Source of the DNA: Nitrospira defluvii
GTDB lineage: Bacteria; Nitrospirota; Nitrospiria; Nitrospirales; Nitrospiraceae
Assembly (NCBI RefSeq): GCF_905220995.1
Contig: NZ_CAJNBJ010000002.1
Span: 310,001-374,000 of the forward strand
Length of the DNA: 64,000 nt
Direction of reading: 5' to 3'
Both the position numbers and the translations under genes were made by a program. The first letter of the stretch is position 1. Every line of letters begins with the position of its first letter. The notes under the pieces were generated by a model that was not told the origin of the DNA, did not search any database, and saw nothing but the letters and a program-made list of their open reading frames with translations. Below are positions 26,968 to 35,409 of the stretch, piece after piece.

Positions 26968-28683
26968 TCACATCGCCTTCCGTGACGGCGAAGCATCCAC
27001 GACAGGCGCCCCCGACTCATCACGTAGCGCTCTTCGCAGCACCTTGCCGATGATGGTCCGCGGCAATTCGGTGCGGAATTCGATCACCGCCGGAACCTTG
27101 AACCGCGCCAGCGACTTGCGACAATGCTCGATCAGGTCCCGTTCGGTCACACATGCTCCTTGGGCGGGCACGACAAACGCCTTGACCGCTTCCCCGTAAT
27201 GACGATCAGGAATACCGACGACTGCGGCTTCATGCACGGCGGGATGCTGGAACAGAATGTCTTCCACCTCTCGCGGGTAGACCGTCTCACCCCACGGTTT
27301 GATCACATCCTTCTTGCGATCCATGAAAAAGAAAAATCCCTGCTCGTCACGCCTGACGATGTCCCCGGTATAGAGCCACCCCTCCCGTAACACGGCCTGC
27401 GTCTCCGCCTCTTTATTCCAATAACCCCGCATCACCTGCGGCCCGCGAACGATGAGTTCCCCGGCCTCGCCAATCGGCACGTCTCTGCGCCCGGTCTCCA
27501 GATCCACGATCCGCGCATCCGTGTCCGGAAACGGCAGCCCCATCGAGCCGCGGGGATGCGTGCCCTGAATCGGGTTGCAGTGAGTCGTGGGACCCGCTTC
27601 GGTCAACCCGTACCCTTCTGAAATGGTCACCCCGCTTAACCGTTCAAATTCCTGTTGCACTTCGGCCGGGAGCGGGCTGGCTCCGCAGAGACAGACACGA
27701 ATCGAACGCAAGTCGTGCCGCCGCGCCTTGGCCACATCGGTGATCATGGAGAACATCATCGGGACACCGGACATGATGGTGACACGATGTTTCTGGATGG
27801 CCTTCACGACCTCGCCGGCGTGAAAACGCGGGAGCAACACGATGTGAGAACCCGTCGCCACGGCAAGATTCTGGCACGTGCTTAATCCATAACAATGAAA
27901 CAGCGGCACCGCGCCAAGAAACACTTCCTGGCCCTCACGGAAATTCGAACACCACATGCGGCCCTGTAGCGCGCTGACCAGCACGTTTCGATGCGTGAGC
28001 ATCACGCCTTTGGGCGAGCCGGTCGTGCCGCCGGTGTATTGAATCTGTGCCAGCGAGTCGGGCTCCAACAAGGGCAAGGGCGAGTCACCCACGTCCATTC
28101 CCGGGAATGCCGCATCGAGGAGCTCGAGAAAGCCATAGACCGGCGGACTCTTCTCCACCACGATCCAGCGTTTCGCCCACCAGGCCTTGATCGGATACAA
28201 TAGTCGTTTTGCGGTCGGCAGAAAATCCCGCAGGCTGGTGACAATGATCCGTTTCGGCAGGCCTGCGCGCTCGCGGACGGCCTGGATTCGTGGATACAAC
28301 AGATCCAAGGCGACGATCGTCTCACTCCCTGCGTCCATCAACTGACTCTGAATTTCGCGCTCGACAGAGAGCGGATTCATCGGCGCAACGACGGCCCCGG
28401 CTTTCAACACACCGTAGTAGGCAATGACCGCCTGCGGGATATTCGGCAGCATGAGTGCCACGCGATCACCCGCCCGCACGCCAAGCCGGCGCAGACCGAA
28501 GGCACAGCGGGTCGTGAGCTCGTTCAGCTCTCGGAAGGAAAGGGTCGTCCCGTAGAAGGAGAGCGCAGGAGAATCGGGGAAGCGTGAGGCAGAGCGTCGG
28601 AGCAAATCCGGAACGGTCCATTCCGGATAGTCGGCAGTGGCAGGAACACCCGGATCATACCGGCTGATCCACGACCGCGGCAT
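26968..28683 (-). CDS. Long-chain-type acyl-CoA synthetase (FadD-like)
   Basis: A 571-residue adenylate-forming enzyme. The P-loop 'YTGGTTGSPKGVML', A5 'GYGLTEAGPTTHCN', A7 'YTGDIVRRDEQGFFFFMDRKKDVIKPWGETVYP' and the catalytic Lys in 'RTIIGKVLRRALRD' are all present. It forms acyl-CoA from a carboxylic acid, ATP and CoA. The ATG at 28683 has GGAGG five bases upstream. It is second gene of the minus arm, 31 bases after the diiron-type gene. Substrate class, probably medium to long fatty acids, is inferred from similarity to FadD. Confidence 0.9.
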   Translation of the reverse strand: MPRSWISRYDPGVPATADYPEWTVPDLLRRSASRFPDSPALSFYGTTLSFRELNELTTRCAFGLRRLGVRAGDRVALMLPNIPQAVIAYYGVLKAGAVVAPMNPLSVEREIQSQLMDAGSETIVALDLLYPRIQAVRERAGLPKRIIVTSLRDFLPTAKRLLYPIKAWWAKRWIVVEKSPPVYGFLELLDAAFPGMDVGDSPLPLLEPDSLAQIQYTGGTTGSPKGVMLTHRNVLVSALQGRMWCSNFREGQEVFLGAVPLFHCYGLSTCQNLAVATGSHIVLLPRFHAGEVVKAIQKHRVTIMSGVPMMFSMITDVAKARRHDLRSIRVCLCGASPLPAEVQQEFERLSGVTISEGYGLTEAGPTTHCNPIQGTHPRGSMGLPFPDTDARIVDLETGRRDVPIGEAGELIVRGPQVMRGYWNKEAETQAVLREGWLYTGDIVRRDEQGFFFFMDRKKDVIKPWGETVYPREVEDILFQHPAVHEAAVVGIPDRHYGEAVKAFVVPAQGACVTERDLIEHCRKSLARFKVPAVIEFRTELPRTIIGKVLRRALRDESGAPVVDASPSRKAM

Positions 28684-28714
28684 GGACGCCTCCATCCCTG
28701 GCCGGGCGACGAGA

Positions 28715-29473
28715 TTATCCGCGCCACTCGCTGGGGAGCTGTGGCACCGGCCTGGCCCATCCCTGCATGGCACCAGCCGGTTCCCGGTCCAACCCCATCC
28801 AAAATCCTTGGAGATAATCGAGCACCGCGTTCATCCCGAGGCGAAACTCACGCTTCTCCAGATCCGTCATGCCAGCCTGCGAGACGGATCCCGTGCCGTC
28901 GACCGCCTCCATGGCCTGCGCCATAGCTTTTTCGTGCTCAGACTCGAGTTGCCGGTGAAACGTAAAGTAGGTCATATCCATGTGAGGGTATCGGGTGGTC
29001 CGTATGATCGAGAGGCCTGGAATCAGCTGATCCCACATCGTAATGGCCATGTTCTCCAGACCAAACGATGCGCCCAATGCCGTCGCATGGTTTCGGCTGC
29101 CGTACAGGCCTTCCATGCCATCGATGTACGCACGCGTGGAGGCGCGCATCGGGGTCATCATCGCGTCGTGAATGGAAATGCCGATGGAGCATAGAAACCG
29201 CCGGTACAACAATTCATGTCGATTCTTGACCAGCCCATCGCCGAGTTCCGAATAGAGAACCCTGGTCAATTCATCAGCAACAGCCTCATCCTCTGTGTTG
29301 ACCAACTGGGCGGCCAGGATGCGAGGAAAAAATCGCGCGAAGCTGTAGAACTGCACGGCGAATTCATGAAACTCTTCATCACTCACGTCGCCGGCCCGAA
29401 AGCGTGTCAGAAATGAATTGTGGATCGCACCGTGCCGAAGCACCTCAGCACGAACGTCGTCGTAAAACGGCAT
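28715..29473 (-). CDS. Haem-oxygenase-like diiron protein (CADD/TenA-fold family)
   Basis: A 252-residue all-helical protein of the haem-oxygenase-like fold. The layout matches CADD-like and other HDO proteins: 'HNSFLTRFRAGDVSDEEFHEFAVQFYSF', 'ELGDG..NRHELL', 'GLENMAITMWD' and 'FHRQLESEHEKAM'. The Glu, His and His/Glu/His residues in these segments could bind two metals. Family members oxidise or rearrange small molecules, for example pABA formation by CADD or fatty-acid decarboxylation by UndA. ATG with GGGAGG six bases upstream. It heads the minus catabolic arm, facing the divergent promoter, so its substrate may belong to this pathway. No specific reaction can be assigned. Confidence 0.75.
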   Translation of the reverse strand: MPFYDDVRAEVLRHGAIHNSFLTRFRAGDVSDEEFHEFAVQFYSFARFFPRILAAQLVNTEDEAVADELTRVLYSELGDGLVKNRHELLYRRFLCSIGISIHDAMMTPMRASTRAYIDGMEGLYGSRNHATALGASFGLENMAITMWDQLIPGLSIIRTTRYPHMDMTYFTFHRQLESEHEKAMAQAMEAVDGTGSVSQAGMTDLEKREFRLGMNAVLDYLQGFWMGLDREPAGAMQGWARPVPQLPSEWRG

Positions 29474-29639
29474 GGCGCACCTCCCCACCTGCAAGAGGAT
29501 TGTGTTTCCGCCATCGATACGATTAATACGTTCTCCATATCATTCCCTCTTTCCACTCGCTCTCTGCATCAGCCTTGAAGGCACTTCGTCTCGACCAACT
29601 CAGATCGAGCATGTCGCAATTGCCTTTCTCTTGCGACGC

Positions 29640-29700
29640 ATTAAAATAATACAAAAACTATATTGAATGATGCAACTCTTTTGTTATATAGTCGACTCAT
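29640..29700. promoter_or_regulatory. AT-rich divergent promoter region with inverted repeat
   Basis: On plus, TTGAAT (29663-29668), 16 bases, TATATA (29685-29690). On minus, TTGCAT (complement of 29670-29675), 18 bases, TATTAT (complement of 29646-29651). An inverted repeat, ACTATAT (29657-29663) and ATATAGT (29686-29692), brackets the overlap. It would let one regulator control both arms. Confidence 0.5.
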
Positions 29701-29771
29701 GATCGATGCACGACAACGGCGGTGGGTAAGACGACTTGAGGTTCCAGGGATACCGAGCAGGAGGAACCGTC

Positions 29772-30368
29772 ATGAAAGAAGCCATCGGCATTGACCACGT
29801 CACCTTGTGCGTAAACAATCTGGCAGCCACACGTTATCTCTTCACGCACATTCTCGGATTTCATGTCACCTGGGCCGCGCAGGATGTGGGAAGCGACAAG
29901 TCCTCCATGGACACCGTCGTCGTCCAGAGGGGCGATGCGAAGATCGCCTTGATGCAGGGGCGAAACAAAGAGCAGAAGTCCCAGATCTGCGAGTTCATCG
30001 AGAAATATGGCGAGGGCGTCCAACATATCGCGCTTGAAGTCGACGATATCGACGCAGTGTGCCGCGAATGGGAAGCTCAGGGCGTCAGGTTCAGCGGGGA
30101 TATTAAAGACGGGAGGGACGGGTTTGGGCCGCTGAGACAACGCTTTACGTATCCCCTGTTCCCCGGGTGCGGACTCTTCCTCGAATTGACTCAGCGGCAG
30201 CACGGGTTAGAGGAATCCAAAACGTTCGTACGAGCGACCGTCGAGGCGCTCTATCGGGATATCGAGCGAGATCAAACGAGAGGAATAACACGCACGATCG
30301 TCGACTACGAGACCTTGCCGCTTCCGTTTGAAACGGCTGAGGCCACATCTCTTCAGCACGCATCCTGA
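29772..30368 (+). CDS. Half-length HPPD-like VOC dioxygenase
   Basis: A 198-residue vicinal-oxygen-chelate protein resembling the C-terminal catalytic half of 4-hydroxyphenylpyruvate dioxygenase. The three iron ligands are placed as in that enzyme: His9 in 'IDHVTLCV', His85 in 'EGVQHIALEV' and Glu138 in 'GLFLELTQR'. The tail 'FVRATVEALYRDIERDQTRG' mirrors the HPPD 'NFKALFEAIERDQ' segment. True HPPD is about 350 residues with two VOC modules, so this would have to dimerise or do another reaction. AGGAGG lies seven bases before the ATG. It is first gene of the plus arm, directly upstream of homogentisate dioxygenase, which makes homogentisate formation the natural guess. Confidence 0.75.
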   Translation: MKEAIGIDHVTLCVNNLAATRYLFTHILGFHVTWAAQDVGSDKSSMDTVVVQRGDAKIALMQGRNKEQKSQICEFIEKYGEGVQHIALEVDDIDAVCREWEAQGVRFSGDIKDGRDGFGPLRQRFTYPLFPGCGLFLELTQRQHGLEESKTFVRATVEALYRDIERDQTRGITRTIVDYETLPLPFETAEATSLQHAS

Positions 30369-30405
30369 AACATCGAGCCACACCTGAGCAGTCAGGAGGT
30401 TCCCG

Positions 30406-31521
30406 ATGTATCTGGTGAGACAAGGCGCCGCCCCCGGCCAGGCCCACGTGGGCATCCCCGAGGGCCTGTACGAGGAAGAGCACGGTCGGCAGGGATTCTC
30501 CGGCCCTTCCTCGCATCTCTATCACCGTCGTCCTCCGACCGAATGGAGCAGGATCGAAGGGCCTCTGCGACCACGAGCCTGTACCTGCACCGAATTACCG
30601 ACCCCCGATCAACGCACACCCGACGGGCGACCGGTCACGATTCTCCAAAGCGCTGATGCGCGCGTACGCATCTCTCGACGGCGAAGCACGATGACACATT
30701 TCGTGCGCAATGCCGGCGGCGACGAAATCGTCTTCGTCCACCAGGGGCAGGGACGCTTCGAAACCGACTATGGCCTGTTACCCTACGAGCCAGGCGACTA
30801 TCTCGTCATCCCGAAAGGCACTACGTATAGAGTGCATGTCGAGTCGGCACAGGGCGAGGGCCTCTTCCTGATCGTTGAAACCAGGGCGCCGGTCACCCTG
30901 CCTGAACGGGGTCCGCTCGGTCGGCATGCGCTGTTTGATCCTGGCGTCATCATGGTACCGGAACTCGGTCCGCCGCCGGAGGATTCGAAGAGCAGGCGGG
31001 AATGGGAGGTGTGTATTACGCGCGACGGGGAAGAGACCCGCGTCATCTATCCCTACTATCCCATGGATGTCGTCGGCTGGAAGGGCGACCTGTGGGCGGC
31101 GAAATTGAACGTCCGTGACTTTCGCCCTGTCATCAGCCCACGCTATCACCTTCCTCCCAGCGTGCATGCCACGTTTCAAGCAGGGGGACTCATGATCTCC
31201 ACGTTTGCGCCACGACCCTTGGAGACCGATCCCCAGGCGCTGCGCGTGCCGTTCTACCACCGCAATATGGATTATGACGAAGTCCTGTTCTATCACCGGG
31301 GAGAATTCTTCAGCCGGGCGGGCATTCGGGCCGGCATGTTGACGCTGCATCCCCAGGGCATTCATCACGGGCCACATCCTCAGGCCGTGGCCGCCAGCAA
31401 AACGAAAGACCAGACCAGCGAAGTCGCCGTCATGATCGAGTCTCGACAGCCCTTCGCGGTGACATCGGAATTTGAAACGATCGAACTCAAAGATTACGCC
31501 ATGAGTTGGAGTCGTCCATGA
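30406..31521 (+). CDS. hmgA: Homogentisate 1,2-dioxygenase
   Basis: A 371-residue cupin-type iron dioxygenase that opens the homogentisate ring to maleylacetoacetate. The C-terminal half contains the metal site: His and Glu in 'FYHRNMDYDEVLFYHRGEF' (about 283-300) and His in 'HPQGIHHGPHP' (about 315-325). Early glycine-rich strands ('GDEIVFVHQGQGRFETDYG') fit the family. It is somewhat shorter than the 430-440 residues of proteobacterial and eukaryotic forms, mostly at the N-terminus. AGGAGG precedes the ATG by six bases. The stop overlaps the next start (ATGA), so it is translationally coupled to fumarylacetoacetase. Confidence 0.9.
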   Translation: MYLVRQGAAPGQAHVGIPEGLYEEEHGRQGFSGPSSHLYHRRPPTEWSRIEGPLRPRACTCTELPTPDQRTPDGRPVTILQSADARVRISRRRSTMTHFVRNAGGDEIVFVHQGQGRFETDYGLLPYEPGDYLVIPKGTTYRVHVESAQGEGLFLIVETRAPVTLPERGPLGRHALFDPGVIMVPELGPPPEDSKSRREWEVCITRDGEETRVIYPYYPMDVVGWKGDLWAAKLNVRDFRPVISPRYHLPPSVHATFQAGGLMISTFAPRPLETDPQALRVPFYHRNMDYDEVLFYHRGEFFSRAGIRAGMLTLHPQGIHHGPHPQAVAASKTKDQTSEVAVMIESRQPFAVTSEFETIELKDYAMSWSRP

Positions 31522-32513
31522 AACTCATGAGCTTCAATGTCCCCACCCCCGTCGGCACTTTCACCAGAATCGGCGCAGGCCTGGGACAGGTTATCATTGA
31601 TCTCAACATGGCCTATGCCCGCCGACTGGCCGATCAGGGGGAACCGCAGCCCCGCCGCCTGGCCGATGCGCAGCTCCCCTCAACCATGTCGGAGTTTTTG
31701 GCGGGCGGCGCCTCCGCCATGAACGCGGCACGGGAGGCGTTGACCCATGCGGTGCACCTGGGCGCATTCGCCACAGGCCCGGCCGGTGAAACAATTTCGT
31801 ATGATCCCGGCACCGTATCCCTGACTGCTCCGCTTCCCACTCCGTCATCCCTGCGCGACTTCATCGCCTTCGAAGACCACATTGCCGCCACTTCCAAACG
31901 GCGGGGCCAACCGATTCCGCCTGAATGGTACAAGGCCCCCGTCTACTACAAAGGCAATCACCGGACGATCATCGGGCCTGACCAACGGCTGCGTTGGCCA
32001 TTGCGGACACAGAAACTGGACTACGAGCTCGAGCTGGCCTGCATCATCGGTCGCACAGGCATGAATATCTCCGAGCGTGACGCATCCGGATACATTGCCG
32101 GCTACACGATTATGAATGACTTCAGCGCGAGGGATATTCAATTTCAGGAGATGGCCTGTCGCCTCGGTCCCGCCAAGGGAAAAGACTTCGCGACGGCGAT
32201 CGGCCCCTGCATCGTGACACCCGAAGACATCCCGGATCTCGCCGCCCTGGAGATGATCGCCCGCATCAACGGAGAAGTCTGGTCGCGGGGACGGTTCGGT
32301 TCGATTCACTGGTCATTCCCGCAGATGATTGAGCATGTGTCTCGGGACGAAACGATTTATCCCGGGGATCTGCTGGGCTCCGGCACGGTCGGCGGCGGCT
32401 GCGGCTTGGAGTTGGATCGCTACCTCAAACCGGGAGACGTCGTTGAATTGGAAATCCAACCGATCGGCATCCTTCGCACCACGATTGCGGCGCCGGACGA
32501 GAGGAGCGCGTGA
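31518..32513 (+). CDS. Fumarylacetoacetate hydrolase family protein
   Basis: A 331-residue FAH-superfamily enzyme. The metal-binding acidic set is in 'DYELELACIIGR', and 'MNDFSARDIQ' and 'LGSGTVGGGCGLEL' mark the FAH fold core. With homogentisate dioxygenase directly upstream, hydrolysis of fumaryl- or maleylacetoacetate to acetoacetate plus fumarate (or maleate) is likely. No maleylacetoacetate isomerase is seen in the window. The ATG at 31518 overlaps the dioxygenase stop; the gene ends in a GTGA overlap with the next gene. Cytoplasmic. Confidence 0.88.
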   Translation: MKLMSFNVPTPVGTFTRIGAGLGQVIIDLNMAYARRLADQGEPQPRRLADAQLPSTMSEFLAGGASAMNAAREALTHAVHLGAFATGPAGETISYDPGTVSLTAPLPTPSSLRDFIAFEDHIAATSKRRGQPIPPEWYKAPVYYKGNHRTIIGPDQRLRWPLRTQKLDYELELACIIGRTGMNISERDASGYIAGYTIMNDFSARDIQFQEMACRLGPAKGKDFATAIGPCIVTPEDIPDLAALEMIARINGEVWSRGRFGSIHWSFPQMIEHVSRDETIYPGDLLGSGTVGGGCGLELDRYLKPGDVVELEIQPIGILRTTIAAPDERSA

Positions 32514-33280
32514 CCATCATGCTGCCATCCATCGACAAACCCGCGGATGCCGCCACTCTGGAGCTGGTGGAACGGCAGAGAACGCTCTATGAAGGGCCCG
32601 AGATCGACAGCAGACTCGATCACCTCATTCGCGAGACCCCGCACCCCACGTTGTCGTCCCGGGATATCCAGCAACTGCTGCGTAGCTCCCGGGCCCTGTA
32701 CTTCGACAGCCATGTCGAGGTGGTCTCCGGTCACCACACGGGCGTGTACCTCCGCTTCGAATCCATTGCCCGGTTCCCGGACCTGATCACACGCATCGCC
32801 TTGAACATGGCCGAATGGATCGTGGACACGTTTGGAAACGATCCGCCGGACGGGATCATCACCACATCATCAGACGCTCGCCTGCTGGCTCAACGCACCA
32901 GCGACCTCCTCGCCACGCGGCTACCCATCCGCGTCGCCCTCACGCCGTTCAATCCACAGACGGGCAAAATCGGTACCGACATCGTCCATGGCAGCGTCTC
33001 AGCCGGGGAACGGTTCCTCGCGTTGAATGACGTGACAACGCGAGGCATGTGCGTCAACAAACTGGGGACCGTCGTCACCGATCACGGCGGACAGGTGGCG
33101 GGCATGATGGTTTTTGCCCGACGCGACAGCGGTCAGTTTCCATTGATGGCCGAACTGACCAGCACCTACCCCTTTTATTTCAGCGTCGATCTGGAGATGC
33201 CCCAGTGGGAGCCGGCTGACTGTCACCTCTGCAGGGAAAAGCAACCGCTGTTCCTCTGGAGGGATCTGCCCGCGTTGTAA
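32510..33280 (+). CDS. Phosphoribosyltransferase-like protein with C-terminal CxxC
   Basis: A 256-residue protein with the fold pattern of orotate-type phosphoribosyltransferases: an N-terminal hood ('YFDSHVEVVSGHHTGVYL'), 'PDGIITTSSDARLLAQ' and a PRPP-loop-like segment 'FLALNDVTTRGMCV' (169-182). The loop differs from the usual two acidic residues followed by TTGGT: Asn stands in one acidic position. A C-terminal 'CHLCREKQPL' (Cys238, Cys241) could bind metal. The GTG start overlaps the upstream stop (GTGA), with AGGAG before it. Its place inside an aromatic/branched-chain operon is unexplained. It may modify or sense a nucleotide or CoA-related ligand. Confidence 0.7.
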   Translation: MTIMLPSIDKPADAATLELVERQRTLYEGPEIDSRLDHLIRETPHPTLSSRDIQQLLRSSRALYFDSHVEVVSGHHTGVYLRFESIARFPDLITRIALNMAEWIVDTFGNDPPDGIITTSSDARLLAQRTSDLLATRLPIRVALTPFNPQTGKIGTDIVHGSVSAGERFLALNDVTTRGMCVNKLGTVVTDHGGQVAGMMVFARRDSGQFPLMAELTSTYPFYFSVDLEMPQWEPADCHLCREKQPLFLWRDLPAL

Positions 33281-33285
33281 TAAGA

Positions 33286-33300
33286 CCCGGGACGCCCGGG
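33286..33300 (+). repeat. GC-rich intercistronic hairpin
   Basis: CCCGGG-ACG-CCCGGG forms a six-pair stem with a three-base loop. It sits between the PRTase-like stop and the AGGAGGAGG ribosome binding site of the E1alpha gene. No T-run follows. It may mark an mRNA processing or stabilising site. Confidence 0.4.
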
Positions 33301-33315
33301 ACAGGAGGAGGAGCT

Positions 33316-34317
33316 ATGGATCAGGCATCCCTATCGCACGACATCCCGCGCAGCGACCTCCTGAACATGTACTGGTACCTCCGGCTGACGAGAAGTCTGG
33401 AGGACCGGATCAGCGCCCTCTATCGACAGGGACGCATCGTCGGCGGTGTGTACACCAGCCACGGCATGGAAGCCATTGCTGTCGGCTACGCCTCGGCATT
33501 GCAGCCCGATGATGTCATCGCCCCATTCCACCGTGATATGGGCGCCTTTCTGATTCGCGGATTCACGCCGGGGGAAATCCTTGCGCAGTACCTCGGCAAA
33601 CGAACCGGCCCCACTAAAGGAAAAGACGGCAACGTCCACATGGGCGACCTGAAACGGAGGATGATCGGATTTGTCAGCCACTTGGCCGACAATCTGCCGG
33701 TCGCGGCCGGCGCCGCGCTTGCTTTCAAGATCCGGGGAGAAGCGCGCGTGGCATTTGCCGGGACCGGCGACGGGGGGACGAGCCGCGGGGATTTTCATGA
33801 AGCCATGAACTTCGCGGCGGTTCGGCGGCTCCCGGTCGTGTATTTTTGCACGAACAATCAATATGCCTACTCCACCCCGGTGCGCTATCAAATGGCGATT
33901 ACGGACGTGGTCGAACGGGCGAAAGCCTATGGCATGCCGGGTGAAATTGTGGACGGCAACGATGTCGCCGCCGTTTACCTCTCCTGCCGCCGGGCCATCG
34001 CGAACGCCAGAGCGGGCAACGGACCGACCTTTCTGGAGTTTAAGACCATGCGCATGCACGGGCATTCCGAACACGACGCGGCCAAGTATGTGCCGCACGA
34101 ATTGTTGGAGGAATGGAAGGCCAAAGATCCGATCCTCCGCGCAGAACGATTGCTGATGACACTCGGCTATGCAGACGAGTCCTATTTCCACGATGTGGGC
34201 GAGCGTGCCAGGAAAGAAATCGACGCCGGCACGGAGTTCGCTGAACAGAGCCCGCTCCCGGAAGGAGCTGAGACGCTGACCGGCGTATTTGCATCACTCG
34301 ATGAGGTGTCGGCATGA
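33316..34317 (+). CDS. 2-oxoacid dehydrogenase E1 alpha subunit (branched-chain type)
   Basis: A 333-residue TPP-dependent subunit. The thiamine-diphosphate motif runs from 'GTGDGGTSRGDFHEAMNFAA' to 'CTNNQYAYSTP'. The phosphorylation-loop region reads 'MRMHGHSEHDAAKY'. With E1 beta and E2 it decarboxylates a 2-oxoacid and acylates the E2 lipoyl group. The Leu/Val degradation genes downstream and the branched-chain character of the beta subunit favour 2-oxoisovalerate-type substrates, but pyruvate or acetoin activity is not excluded. A very strong ribosome binding site (AGGAGGAGG). It overlaps the E1 beta start by four bases. Confidence 0.85.
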   Translation: MDQASLSHDIPRSDLLNMYWYLRLTRSLEDRISALYRQGRIVGGVYTSHGMEAIAVGYASALQPDDVIAPFHRDMGAFLIRGFTPGEILAQYLGKRTGPTKGKDGNVHMGDLKRRMIGFVSHLADNLPVAAGAALAFKIRGEARVAFAGTGDGGTSRGDFHEAMNFAAVRRLPVVYFCTNNQYAYSTPVRYQMAITDVVERAKAYGMPGEIVDGNDVAAVYLSCRRAIANARAGNGPTFLEFKTMRMHGHSEHDAAKYVPHELLEEWKAKDPILRAERLLMTLGYADESYFHDVGERARKEIDAGTEFAEQSPLPEGAETLTGVFASLDEVSA

Positions 34318-35306
34318 CCACCGCAACGACCACCCACGAAGTCACGTACGTCGATGCCATTTCACAGGCCCTGGACGAAGAAATGACTCGGGACGAACGG
34401 GTGTTTCTCATGGGGGAGGACATCGGCACGTACGGCGGGGCGTTCAAGGTGACGAAAGGCCTCCTGCAGAAATACGGCGAATGGCGCGTGCTTGATACGC
34501 CCCTGTCGGAATCCGGTTTCGTCGGAGCGGCAATCGGCGCGGCCATGATGGGATTACGTCCGGTCGTCGAGATGCAGTTTGCGGACTTCATTTCCTGCGC
34601 CTTCGATCAGATCACCGAAGTCGCGGCCAAAAACCACTATCGGTGGGGCGCAGCGGTGCCCCTGGTCATCCGGGCGCCTTTTGGAGGCGGTGTCCATGGT
34701 GGGCCGTTCCATTCGGAATGCCCCGAAGGCTGGTTCTTCCATTCACCGGGGCTCAAGATCGTGGCACCGTCCACGCCGTATGATGCAAAGGGCCTCTTGA
34801 AGGCCGCGATTCGCGATCCCAACCCGGTTCTCTATTTCGAACACAAGTTTCTCTATCGCCGCATCAAGGTTGTCTTGCCGCAGGAGGATTTTGTCGTGCC
34901 ACTCGGCAAGGCCGAGGTGAAACGAATCGGTCGCGACCTGTCGGTCATCACATATGGGGCGATGGTGCACCTGGCGTTGGAAGCCGCGGAGTTATTGAGC
35001 AAGGAAGGCATTGACCTCGAGGTCGTGGATCTCCGCACGTTGATCCCGATCGACAAGGAGACCCTCTACGAATCGGTCCGCAAGACCAGCAAAGCCATCC
35101 TCCTGCATGAAGACAACAAGACCGGCGGCATCGGGGCCGAAATCGCCGCACTGCTGGCGGAAGAATGCTTCGACTGTCTGGACGGGCCGATCCTGCGCAT
35201 CGCCCCGCCCGACACGCCGGTGCCGTTCAGTACGCCGTTGGAAGAATTCTTTCTACCTAAAGTGAGCGACATCGTCTCCGGAGCCAGGAGACTCGCGGCC
35301 TATTGA
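34314..35306 (+). CDS. 2-oxoacid dehydrogenase E1 beta subunit (branched-chain type)
   Basis: A 330-residue transketolase-like E1 beta. It contains the 'GEDIGTYGGAFKVTKGL' start region, 'DTPLSESGFVGAAIGAAMMGLRPVVEMQFADF' and the substrate/TPP face 'GGGVHGGPFHSECPEGWFFHSPGLKIVAPSTPYDAKGLL'. The 'HSECPEGWFFHSPGLK' and 'FEHKFLYR' segments resemble branched-chain 2-oxoacid dehydrogenase more than pyruvate dehydrogenase. The C-terminal domain has 'HEDNKTGGIGAEIA'. It is translationally coupled to E1 alpha. Confidence 0.87.
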   Translation: MTTATTTHEVTYVDAISQALDEEMTRDERVFLMGEDIGTYGGAFKVTKGLLQKYGEWRVLDTPLSESGFVGAAIGAAMMGLRPVVEMQFADFISCAFDQITEVAAKNHYRWGAAVPLVIRAPFGGGVHGGPFHSECPEGWFFHSPGLKIVAPSTPYDAKGLLKAAIRDPNPVLYFEHKFLYRRIKVVLPQEDFVVPLGKAEVKRIGRDLSVITYGAMVHLALEAAELLSKEGIDLEVVDLRTLIPIDKETLYESVRKTSKAILLHEDNKTGGIGAEIAALLAEECFDCLDGPILRIAPPDTPVPFSTPLEEFFLPKVSDIVSGARRLAAY

Positions 35307-35325
35307 ACTGGGGGTGAAGAAGCCA

Positions 35326-35387
35326 TCGGCGTTCAGCCCTCAGCCGGAGAGTATTTCGAGGTTCTGATGTTCACCGCTGAGCGCCGA
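35326..35387. repeat. Near-perfect 12-bp inverted repeat between E1 beta and E2
   Basis: TCGGCGTTCAGC (35326-35337) pairs with GCTGAGCGCCGA (35376-35387) with one G-T position; 38 bases lie between. The 103-base gap also contains several CAGCC/GCTGA words, so it may be a small dispersed repeat or palindromic unit. Confidence 0.45.
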
Positions 35388-35409
35388 AAGCTGAGAGCTG
35401 GAGGTCGAA

